From NCBI GenBank assembly GCA_034114085.1, contig JAXEWB010000024.1, positions 12,679 to 76,678 on the forward strand: DNA of 64,000 nucleotides, given 5' to 3'. Below the pieces are notes generated by a model, which saw nothing but the letters and a program-made list of their open reading frames with translations, was not told the origin of the DNA and searched no databases. Position 1 is the first letter of the stretch, and every line of letters starts with the position of its first letter. Origin of the DNA: Spiro-02 sp034114085. GTDB lineage: Bacteria; Spirochaetota; Spirochaetia; Sphaerochaetales; Sphaerochaetaceae. This document shows positions 8,103 through 15,465 of the stretch, in pieces. The position numbers were made by a program, and so were the translations under genes.

Positions 8103-10757
8103 ATGAAGGCTGTGGAACTGGAGAAGTCCTATAATCCAAAGGACTTTGAAGACCGGATTTACGAAGAGTGGAAGAAGAGCGGACTGTTCGGACCCCAAGA
8201 AGGGGAAGGCAAACCGTTTACGATTGTAATGCCTCCACCGAATGTAACCGGTATCCTCCACATGGGGCATGCCCTGAACAATTCTTTGCAGGATATCGTG
8301 ATCCGCTATTGGCGGATGAACGGCCGCCCGACGCTCTGGGTGCCGGGGACGGATCATGCGGGAATCGCCACGCAGAATGTCGTTGAACGCCAGCTTGCCA
8401 AAGAAGGCCTGCGCCGTCAGGATCTCGGACGTGAGAAGTTCGTCGAACGGACTTGGAAGGTGAAGGAGAAGCACCACGACATCATTGCGAAGCAGCTTGA
8501 AAAGATCGGTTCTTCCTGCGACTGGGAGCACGAACGCTTTACCATGGACGAAGGGTTGAGCCGCGCCGTCCGTGAATCGTTCGTAACCCTGTATGAACGT
8601 GGACTGATTTACAAGGGCAACTATCTGGTCAACTATTGCCCCAAGTGCGGGACGGCCCTTGCTGATGATGAAGTTGAATACAAGGAGTTGCCCGGCAAGC
8701 TCTATGATGTCCGTTATCCTTATAGCGATGGTTCTGGCTATATCACAGTCGCCACGACCCGTCCTGAAACGATGTTCGGGGACGTCGCCGTCGCCGTCCA
8801 TCCCGATGACGAGCGGTACAAGGATGTCGTCGGCAAGCTGCTCGACCTCCCGCTGACCGACCGGAAGATCCCCATCATCGCCGATAGCTTCGTTGAGATG
8901 GAGTTCGGTACCGGCATGGTCAAGATTACGCCCGCCCATGACCCCAACGACTGGGAATGCGGCAAGCGCCATGACCTGGCAACCATCAACATCCTCAATC
9001 CAGACGGGACGCTGAACGACAATGTCCCGGAGAAATACAGGAACCTGCCGGCGGTCGATGCACGCAAGCTGGTCGTAGCCGACTTGAAGGAACATGGGTA
9101 TTTGGTCAAGGAGACCGACCACAACCACGAGGTCGGCCACTGCTACCGTTGCGGTACCGTCATCGAGCCTTATCTTTCCGAACAGTGGTTCGTCCGTATG
9201 AAAGGAATGGCTGACAAGGCCCTCGACGCATGGAAGAAGGGGGAGATAGTCTTCTATCCCCGCCGTTGGGAGAATACCTATTCCCACTGGTTGGAGAATA
9301 TCCGTGACTGGTGCATCAGTCGCCAACTCTGGTGGGGACACCGTATCCCCGTCTGGTATTGCGATGACTGCGGGGAAATGATGGTCTCGCGTGAGGATCC
9401 ATCCAAGTGTTGTAGATGCGGAAGCTCGCACATCCATCAGGACACTGACGTACTGGATACATGGTTCTCGTCCTGGCTCTGGCCGTTCAGTACCCTCGGT
9501 TGGCCGGACAAGACGCCGGATCTTGAGAAATTCTTCCCAACCTCCACGTTGATTACCGCGTATGACATTATCTTCTTCTGGGTGTCCAGGATGATTATGG
9601 CGTCGTTGGAGTTCATGGGGGAAGTGCCGTTCCGCGACATCTATATCACCGGGCTGGTCCGCGACAGGCAGGGGCGCAAAATGTCCAAGTCCCTTGGCAA
9701 CGGAATCGACCCGCTCGATGTCGTCGATATCTATGGCGCCGACGCCATGAAGTTCACCCTCTGTTATCTTGCCGCGCAGGGGCAGGACGTGCTCATCGAT
9801 ATGGATTCCTTCAAAATGGGTTCGCGTTTCGCTAACAAGACATGGAATGCCGCCCGGTTCCTGCTGATGAATCTTGAGGGGCGTGAATTAGTCGACCTGA
9901 AGACCGTAGAGCTTGGAACCATGGACAGGTGGATATATCATGAACTGAATGAGGCCGCGGCCAAAGTATCCGCCGCCATGGCGAACTATCGGTTCAACGA
10001 TGCCGCCCAGGCAGTATATGATTTCTTCTGGAATGATTTCTGCGACTGGTATGTCGAGGCGGTGAAGCATTCTTTGTACAGCGATGATCCTGCGGAGAAG
10101 GATAGGGCCATCTCCATCCTCCTTGACCTGCTGGCCGAATCCATGAGGCTGATGCATCCGTTCCTTTCGTTCATTACGGAGGAAATCTATGAGAAACTGC
10201 CGAATGTTGGTGACCAGTTGATTGTCTCGACCTATCCGCAATGGATGGAAAACAGAGCCTATCCGGAAGAAGCCGCTGTTGTCGGGGCGATGCAGGCCGC
10301 GGTTCGCGCGGTTCGAAATCTTCGGGGCGAGCTACAGATCGGCCCTGAGAAGAAGATTCATGTCGTCGTCCGACCCGATGATGGTTTTGCGGCGACCGGG
10401 TTCTTTGCGGAGCGTAAGGATTTGCTGGCGGGCTTTATCAACGCCGGCGAGCTCGTGATCGACGCGGCGCATTCCGTTGATGTGTCCGGCGCCGTTCCTG
10501 TGGCTGGACCTGGGTTTGAATGCTTCGTATTCGTCAAGGAGGCGATTGACATCAATCATGAGATTGAACGTCTGGAGGCGGATTTGACGAAGGCCCGGCA
10601 AAGCTTGGACGGGGTGTTGAAGAAGCTTTCCAATGAAAAGTTCGTCGTAAACGCAAAGCCGGAGGCCGTTGAGAAAGAACGCTCCAAACAGGCTGAGTTT
10701 GAAGAGAAGCTGGAGAAGGGCGAGAAACATCTTGGGGTGCTTCGTTCGTTCCTATAG
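8103..10757 (+). CDS. valS: Valine--tRNA ligase
   Basis: Class I synthetase that charges tRNA-Val and edits mischarged threonine. Seen: HMGH (HIGH motif) at residues 53-56 within PPPNVTGILHMGHAL, the WVPGTDHAGIATQ signature, an editing (CP1) domain with TTRPETMFGDVAVAVHP, GHCYRCGTVIEPYLSEQWF, KMSKS at 526-530, the anticodon-binding domain and a C-terminal coiled coil (IEIERLEADLTKARQSL-like region). The 884-residue length is typical. AGGAGG seven bases upstream fixes ATG 8103; the in-frame extension to 8082 is not supported. It follows the 6S-like RNA by 56 bp and has a strong terminator 25 bp downstream. Confidence 0.97.
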   Translation: MKAVELEKSYNPKDFEDRIYEEWKKSGLFGPQEGEGKPFTIVMPPPNVTGILHMGHALNNSLQDIVIRYWRMNGRPTLWVPGTDHAGIATQNVVERQLAKEGLRRQDLGREKFVERTWKVKEKHHDIIAKQLEKIGSSCDWEHERFTMDEGLSRAVRESFVTLYERGLIYKGNYLVNYCPKCGTALADDEVEYKELPGKLYDVRYPYSDGSGYITVATTRPETMFGDVAVAVHPDDERYKDVVGKLLDLPLTDRKIPIIADSFVEMEFGTGMVKITPAHDPNDWECGKRHDLATINILNPDGTLNDNVPEKYRNLPAVDARKLVVADLKEHGYLVKETDHNHEVGHCYRCGTVIEPYLSEQWFVRMKGMADKALDAWKKGEIVFYPRRWENTYSHWLENIRDWCISRQLWWGHRIPVWYCDDCGEMMVSREDPSKCCRCGSSHIHQDTDVLDTWFSSWLWPFSTLGWPDKTPDLEKFFPTSTLITAYDIIFFWVSRMIMASLEFMGEVPFRDIYITGLVRDRQGRKMSKSLGNGIDPLDVVDIYGADAMKFTLCYLAAQGQDVLIDMDSFKMGSRFANKTWNAARFLLMNLEGRELVDLKTVELGTMDRWIYHELNEAAAKVSAAMANYRFNDAAQAVYDFFWNDFCDWYVEAVKHSLYSDDPAEKDRAISILLDLLAESMRLMHPFLSFITEEIYEKLPNVGDQLIVSTYPQWMENRAYPEEAAVVGAMQAAVRAVRNLRGELQIGPEKKIHVVVRPDDGFAATGFFAERKDLLAGFINAGELVIDAAHSVDVSGAVPVAGPGFECFVFVKEAIDINHEIERLEADLTKARQSLDGVLKKLSNEKFVVNAKPEAVEKERSKQAEFEEKLEKGEKHLGVLRSFL

Positions 10758-10782
10758 CGTTACGTTAAAAAAACAACTATCG

Positions 10783-10825
10783 GCCGTCGGAATATTCTTT
10801 GAAGAGGATGTCCGGCGGCTTTTTT
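10783..10825 (+). terminator. Rho-independent terminator after valS
   Basis: Stem GCCGTCGGA / TCCGGCGGC (9 bp, one G-T pair) around a 19-base loop, followed by six T. Confidence 0.85.
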
Positions 10826-10963
10826 GTTGCTTGGGCATGGCGGGTGCTGTGTTTTCTTTCTTATCCATAAAAACTCAACATTATCAAACATTTTGTTTAT
10901 TTTCTTCCAAGATTATATTATATTTCACAATGTATGAGAAAATCGACGGGCAGGTTGGGTGTA

Positions 10964-11530
10964 ATGAAAAGTAACAAGCTTGATAGAAGGGTTCAGTATA
11001 CAAGGATGATTCTACGCCAAAGTTTGCTGGAACTGATGAAGGAGCGGTCAATCAACAAGATCACCGTGACGGATATCTGCGAATTGGCGGAAGTGAACCG
11101 AGGGACTTTCTATGCGCATTATTCTGACCCGTACGATCTCTTGCACCAGATAGAGAAGGAGCTGTACAGCGATATCATCCAATCCTTGGAACGGTCCTTG
11201 AAATCGGACTCAATCCAAGTGCTGCTCCAGGAAATATTCCAGTCCATCGAAAAGAACGGGGACCTTTGCAAGATTCTGTTCAGTGAATATGGAGACAAGG
11301 AGTTCATCAGGGAACTGCTCTGCATTGTCCATGACAAATGCATGGACGAGTGGCAGCAAGTCGCCAAGCACGTCGACAGGAGCCAGCTCGAATGGCTGTA
11401 TACCTTTACTGCGAATGGCAGCGTCGGCATCATTCAGGCTTGGGTGCAGGGAGGGATGAAGGAAAGCCCCACGGACATCGCGCAATTCATCTACAAGATA
11501 AGCAGTCTGGGGCTCCAGGTCGTCATGTAG
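10964..11530 (+). CDS. TetR/AcrR-family transcriptional regulator
   Basis: DNA-binding repressor or activator. Seen: an N-terminal helix-turn-helix (SLLELMKERSINKITVTDIC followed by EVNRGTFYAHYSDPYDLLHQIE) and a C-terminal domain with a WLYTFTANGSVGIIQAWVQG segment and an SPTDIAQFIY ending, which resembles the TetR_C_8 (DhaS-like) ligand domain. The start is uncertain: ATG 10964 begins the conserved part; ATG 10934 is in frame and lies close to an AT-rich region with TTGTTT-17-TATTAT promoter-like hexamers. It is a single gene with no obvious target next to it. The ligand is unknown. Confidence 0.87.
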   Translation: MKSNKLDRRVQYTRMILRQSLLELMKERSINKITVTDICELAEVNRGTFYAHYSDPYDLLHQIEKELYSDIIQSLERSLKSDSIQVLLQEIFQSIEKNGDLCKILFSEYGDKEFIRELLCIVHDKCMDEWQQVAKHVDRSQLEWLYTFTANGSVGIIQAWVQGGMKESPTDIAQFIYKISSLGLQVVM

Positions 11531-11573
11531 GCGTCTCTTGTCGCCGTCAGTCCATAGCGGATTCTACTTTGAA

Positions 11574-11604
11574 TAAAAAAACCGGGTTGAGAACCCAACC
11601 CGAT
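11574..11604 (-). terminator. Terminator of the histone H1-like gene
   Basis: Read on the minus strand: CGGGTT, an 8-base loop, AACCCG, then a run of seven T. It lies 27 bases after the stop of the small gene at 11631-11807. Confidence 0.85.
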
Positions 11605-11630
11605 TAATGTAGTTCGCCAGAATGCACAAC

Positions 11631-11807
11631 TTATTCAGCGGTTTTTTCTTCCTGGATTTCCTTTCTTCTGTCTTTGCAAAGCTTGGCAATTTCACCCAAA
11701 GCCTTTCGAGCTCTAGCTGCAGAAGCCTTTACACCTTTTTCGGTGAACTTTGCGTTTTCGGCGATGTAAGTTTCATACTGTGCTACGATCTGCTCATGAA
11801 TAGTCAT
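11631..11807 (-). CDS. Histone H1-like small DNA-binding protein
   Basis: A 58-residue gene with a perfect TAGGAGG ribosome site 6 bases before its ATG, a TATAAT promoter element upstream and a rho-independent terminator downstream, so it is a complete transcription unit. The product starts MTIHEQIVAQYETYIAENAK and contains the core GVKASAARARKALGEIAKL followed by CKDRRKEIQEE. The pattern of small residues and Arg/Lys (xKAxAxRxRKxLxEIxKLxKxxRKEI) matches the Hc1/H1-like family known from chlamydiae and spirochaetes, where it binds DNA and helps compact the nucleoid. Unlike chlamydial Hc1 it lacks the long Lys/Ala tail. Assignment is by motif only. Confidence 0.82.
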   Translation of the reverse strand: MTIHEQIVAQYETYIAENAKFTEKGVKASAARARKALGEIAKLCKDRRKEIQEEKTAE

Positions 11808-11833
11808 GCGAGCCTCCTAAATAGTTCTTACTG

Positions 11834-11839
11834 ATTATA
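11834..11839 (-). promoter_or_regulatory. -10 element of the histone H1-like gene
   Basis: TATAAT on the minus strand, 26 bases before the ATG; a TTGCGT hexamer 19 bases further upstream is the best -35 candidate. The spacer and flank are AT-rich. Confidence 0.55.
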
Positions 11840-11933
11840 GTAACATTTTCATCATAAAACGCAAGAAAAAAGTAAGAAATATGCGAAATTAATGCTGATT
11901 TTACAGTTTTCTACTGGAAGAAGGCTGGAAAAT

Positions 11934-13082
11934 TTAGATTGTCCGCCCCTTCCAACTGAACCCTTTCTTCGTAAATGTCCTGAACAATCCGTGGATGTAC
12001 ATCCCGCAAATCCAGAAAAACGTGACGCAACCCGTCAATGCGACGCTGACCGGATATCCATGGAACAGGGCCATGACCGCCCATATCCCATACAGCAGCA
12101 CCGTCCCGATAGTCGTCAGGATGGCTGGAACGACAAAGCCGACATATCCCATGGCACCGGCTATGATGCATGCCGTCATGGCGGCTGGCGCAAGTCCACA
12201 ACATAGAAGCACCACTACCGCGAGCATGATCAACGGGAAGAGCTTCATCGGGACGACGCCGACGATACTGCGTTCTATGCCTCCGAACGCCTCCTTTGTC
12301 GTCGCGTACATGGTGCAGGAGACCGCGCTGGATGCATCGACCAGGAGCTGCCGGTGTCCCTGTTTGACAAGTTCCCTCGCAAGATGCACATCGTCGGTAA
12401 TCGTATTCCGAAAACGGGTGAACCCTTGGATATCCTCTAGGGCGGAACGCTTGATGAACAGGTACTGTCCGATCGCCATTGCGAAAATTGATTTGGGATA
12501 GGAACGTTGCAGTGCGAGAGGCACGAAGAGAACGGTATTGAACAGCATCGCCGAGATAATACTGCCGACACCCCAGCTCGGGCAGATTTCTCTGGGATAT
12601 CCCGAAACCAGCGCCGCATTGTTTTTGGTGGCGACGCTATAGCCGAAAGCCACGCTTTGTTGGGCATGCACTGTATCCGCATCTGTGAAAAGGAGATATT
12701 CACCCTTGGCGTTTTCAAGCAATTGCTGCATGGCGAACAATTTGCCTTTCCAGCCGGAGGGGAGCGGTTGTCCTTTGATACCATGTACCCTTGGATCCTC
12801 CAAGGCATGGGTTTGTATGACATCCCAAGTTCTGTCCGTCGAATTGTCGTCAAGGACCAATATCTCGATATTGCGATAAGCCTGCTTTTGAAGCGACTCG
12901 ATGCAGGCGGGAAGATTCGATTCTTCATTCCTTGCCGGGATAAGAATCGAAATCAACGGGCCGTTATCCGTCAGCTTATGTGGAATCTGTTTGCTGAGGA
13001 CGTGTACATTTGAAATGGAAAGCAACAGCGCGTAGATGCCTATGGCGAAGATCAGTATACTGTAGGCTACAATCCACGACAT
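11934..13082 (-). CDS. GT2-family membrane glycosyltransferase
   Basis: Inverting family 2 glycosyltransferase anchored in the inner membrane. Seen: an N-terminal helix (residues 3-25), the nucleotide-binding start ISILIPARNEESNLPACIES, LVLDDNSTDRT, the DXD-type TDADT, a distant TDDVHLARELVKQGHR acceptor-side motif, and three to four C-terminal helices (about 275-365). The layout resembles CrtQ-like and hopanoid/carotenoid-associated enzymes, but no carotenoid genes are nearby, so the acceptor is unknown; a lipid or cell-surface glycan is a guess. Its start is 12 bases downstream of the TPR-like gene's stop, so the two form an operon on the minus strand. Confidence 0.85.
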   Translation of the reverse strand: MSWIVAYSILIFAIGIYALLLSISNVHVLSKQIPHKLTDNGPLISILIPARNEESNLPACIESLQKQAYRNIEILVLDDNSTDRTWDVIQTHALEDPRVHGIKGQPLPSGWKGKLFAMQQLLENAKGEYLLFTDADTVHAQQSVAFGYSVATKNNAALVSGYPREICPSWGVGSIISAMLFNTVLFVPLALQRSYPKSIFAMAIGQYLFIKRSALEDIQGFTRFRNTITDDVHLARELVKQGHRQLLVDASSAVSCTMYATTKEAFGGIERSIVGVVPMKLFPLIMLAVVVLLCCGLAPAAMTACIIAGAMGYVGFVVPAILTTIGTVLLYGIWAVMALFHGYPVSVALTGCVTFFWICGMYIHGLFRTFTKKGFSWKGRTI

Positions 13083-13094
13083 GTAAGCTCCTTT

Positions 13095-13895
13095 TTACTT
13101 TCGAAGCCCAGCGAGAGCTTCATCAATCTGACTGTCTCCTGTATATAGCTGTGTCGCTACCTCCAGATACTGAATCGCCCGTTCGTCCATGCCAAGCTTC
13201 TTGCAGGCCATGCCGATGCCTGAATAGACGGAGAACATATCCCAGGGCGCCATTTGACCCTGGGCCGTCTCCATGAGTTCCAGGAACATCATGAGCGCCC
13301 TTTTCGTATCCCCTCCGCCAATGGCGGGAGCGTAGAGCAATCTGTTCGCCATCATCACCTTGACCGTGATTTCCTCCGGATATAGTTCCCATGCCTTGTC
13401 CGTCAGCTTGGTGGAATTCAACCCCTTTGAAATATTCATGGAGCTGATCAGGTACCAGATGGAATCGATGTCGGCCTCTTGAGTCAGCGCCATGGATTCA
13501 GGAACCCCTAGCGCCGTGGCTTTTTCAAGAATGGCATTCGCCTCTTTGAGCAAGTTTTTTGCGTCATTATTGCGTTTCGGGCGAATTTCGGTATAGTAGC
13601 GGGCCAGAATCGTATTCGCTTTTGAATGCATCATCAACTGGTTCACTTCTTGGAGGTCGGAAGCTGGTAAGGAATCGAGCACCGCCTGATAGCTCTGGTC
13701 CACCTTGTCGACCGGTTCCGCGTTCTTGACGTCCGCGACGAAATGCACAAAAGGTGTGTAATGGTTCAGAAAGGCCCACTGATCAGTCATGGATGTCGCC
13801 GCAAAAAGCGTCATCGGAAGAAAGGCCAACAGGAGTACCACCAGGAAAATCCCTTTTCCATGGATGTCAGGCTTTGTATTGTTCATGATTCTCAT
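13095..13895 (-). CDS. Secreted TPR-like helical-repeat protein
   Basis: About 267 residues with a signal peptide or anchor (residues 10-33, GIFLVVLLLAFLPMTLFAA) and then helix pairs of TPR type, most clearly MAPWDMFSVYSGIGMACKKL followed by GMDERAIQYLEVATQLYTGD near the C-terminus. A role as a periplasmic scaffold or assembly factor is usual for such proteins, but no function can be named. GGGG lies shortly before the chosen ATG; ATG 13886 and TTG 13904 are alternatives. It is first in an operon with the glycosyltransferase. Confidence 0.78.
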   Translation of the reverse strand: MRIMNNTKPDIHGKGIFLVVLLLAFLPMTLFAATSMTDQWAFLNHYTPFVHFVADVKNAEPVDKVDQSYQAVLDSLPASDLQEVNQLMMHSKANTILARYYTEIRPKRNNDAKNLLKEANAILEKATALGVPESMALTQEADIDSIWYLISSMNISKGLNSTKLTDKAWELYPEEITVKVMMANRLLYAPAIGGGDTKRALMMFLELMETAQGQMAPWDMFSVYSGIGMACKKLGMDERAIQYLEVATQLYTGDSQIDEALAGLRK

Positions 13896-13928
13896 ATTCC
13901 CCAATTATCTCATCTATAGGATGTGCGC

Positions 13929-13950
13929 GTTGTATTTGCTACTATACAAC
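13929..13950. other. Small inverted repeat between U32 gene and TPR-like gene
   Basis: GTTGTAT / ATACAAC with an 8-base loop. It lies about 55 bases upstream of the TPR-like gene and after the stop of the U32 gene; without a T run it could be an operator or a weak processing site. Confidence 0.35.
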
Positions 13951-13970
13951 AGTTTCTGGTTAATAAACAC

Positions 13971-15464
13971 TTAATTGTTGATTTGTTCATTAACTCTTCT
14001 GATAAGATACCCTTTTTTCACAGGTTTGTCAGTTGAAAGATAGCATGTCTTTCCATGGTCGATCTGCCCGACTGGTTCAAGATATTCATTGAGAGGGATG
14101 TACGTCTCATCGGCGACGCACGATACGTCAGGACCGATATATTCAAGCCGCTGTCCCGTCCGTATCTGGTTGCGGATGTCCAAGGCGAACGTCCCCGGCC
14201 TCGCTTCTTCTCCGACGATGCCGAGGAACAGGTAGTCCCTGATATACCCCGGAGTCGCCGCGAAGTCTATTTCTCCGCCGATCCTTGCTTCTGGCGCGAT
14301 ATCGCTGGCGGACTTGGCCGACATGGCCGACGTGGGTGCCGAAGCGCCTGGTGCTGACGGAATGTCCGTGGATTGAACCGCTTCATTGGCCGATGCGGTT
14401 GGCGAAGCCCCTGCCGCCGCTGTGATGCCTGAACAAGGCGTCGCGGCATCTGCGTCGTCCATTTCAGGATCGACCGGGCCATGGCCGAAGAAGAATCCCG
14501 TGGAATATTCCCTGTGGCTGATATTGAACAGTTCGTCCCGGAATTCCTTCCACTGGTCTGAGCCTGGAAGCCCTTCCAGCGCGTCCAACGCCTTGCGGTA
14601 TGCCCGCGTTACAATCGCTACATAGTAGAGCGATTTCATGCGGCCTTCGATTTTCAAAGAATCGACACCGGCGTCCCGAAGCTCTGCGAGGTGGTCGATC
14701 ATGCATAGGTCTTTTGAAGAAAGAATCGTGGTAAAACCGTCCTGCTCGCTGATAGGGTAGTAGGTTCCCGGCCGTTCAGCTTCTTCCAAGGCCAGGGATT
14801 CGCTGCCGAGGATGCTTTCGTCCAACAACTTGTCCAGACGTTCGCTACCCATCAACCGATAATTCCACCGGCAGGTATGGGCGCAATCCCCTTGGTTGCC
14901 GCTCCTGCCGGTCAGATGACTGGAAAGCAGGCACCGTCCGGAATAGGCCATGCACATCGCTCCATGGACGAACGCCTCCAGCTCCAGTTCCGGTATCGCG
15001 TCTTTGATCCGCCTGATATCGTCAAGCGGGGTTTCCCGTCCCAGCACGATCCGGGAGAAACCCAGGTCATGGTAGACCTTCGCCGCGGTAGCGTTGATAC
15101 AGCTCGCCTGGGTGGAAAGATGCAGCTCCTTGTCAGGAAAGGCTTCTTTGAGAACCGTCGCCGCGCCCATGTCCGTGACGATGAATGCGTCAAACGGCCA
15201 TTGCGCGATCAACGGCAGCTGTTCCTTCAGATGAACGATGTCATCTTCATGGAACAGAACGTTGACCGCGCAATACAGTCTGCGGTCGGGCTTCCCCTCC
15301 CGCCGCTTCAAAGCGGAAAGCCCCTCCCATTGCCGGTCCGAGAAATTTCCCGCGTTGGCGCGCATCGAGAAATTCTTGAGCCCCATGTAGACGGCGTCGG
15401 CACCATAGTCAAACGCAGTCACAAGCTTTTCATACGTCCCGGCGGGGGAGAGCAGTTCCATCAT
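13971..15464 (-). CDS. Peptidase U32-family protein (TrhP/YegQ-like)
   Basis: Members with this architecture are tRNA or rRNA hydroxylation factors (TrhP, RlhA) more often than true proteases. Seen: MELLSPAGTYEKLVTAFDYG, ADAVYMGLKNFSMRANAGNF, the family cysteine cluster in HGAMCMAYSGRCLLS and NQGDCAHTCRWNY (Fe-S or substrate site), and SLKIEGRMKSLYYVA. A conserved C-terminal barrel domain follows (from about residue 420). Between the two domains is an Ala/Ser/Pro-rich linker of some 50 residues, which is unusual. The ATG at 15464 begins one base after the lon stop codon (TGATATG), so translation is coupled to lon; AAGGA lies 5 bases upstream. TrhP-type 5-hydroxyuridine formation on tRNA is an inference. 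Confidence 0.85.
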   Translation of the reverse strand: MMELLSPAGTYEKLVTAFDYGADAVYMGLKNFSMRANAGNFSDRQWEGLSALKRREGKPDRRLYCAVNVLFHEDDIVHLKEQLPLIAQWPFDAFIVTDMGAATVLKEAFPDKELHLSTQASCINATAAKVYHDLGFSRIVLGRETPLDDIRRIKDAIPELELEAFVHGAMCMAYSGRCLLSSHLTGRSGNQGDCAHTCRWNYRLMGSERLDKLLDESILGSESLALEEAERPGTYYPISEQDGFTTILSSKDLCMIDHLAELRDAGVDSLKIEGRMKSLYYVAIVTRAYRKALDALEGLPGSDQWKEFRDELFNISHREYSTGFFFGHGPVDPEMDDADAATPCSGITAAAGASPTASANEAVQSTDIPSAPGASAPTSAMSAKSASDIAPEARIGGEIDFAATPGYIRDYLFLGIVGEEARPGTFALDIRNQIRTGQRLEYIGPDVSCVADETYIPLNEYLEPVGQIDHGKTCYLSTDKPVKKGYLIRRVNEQINN

Positions 15465-15465
15465 A

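Noticed and set aside
8061..9437. A 458-codon frame antisense to valS
   Set aside because: It shadows the conserved ValS frame and shows no domain of its own.
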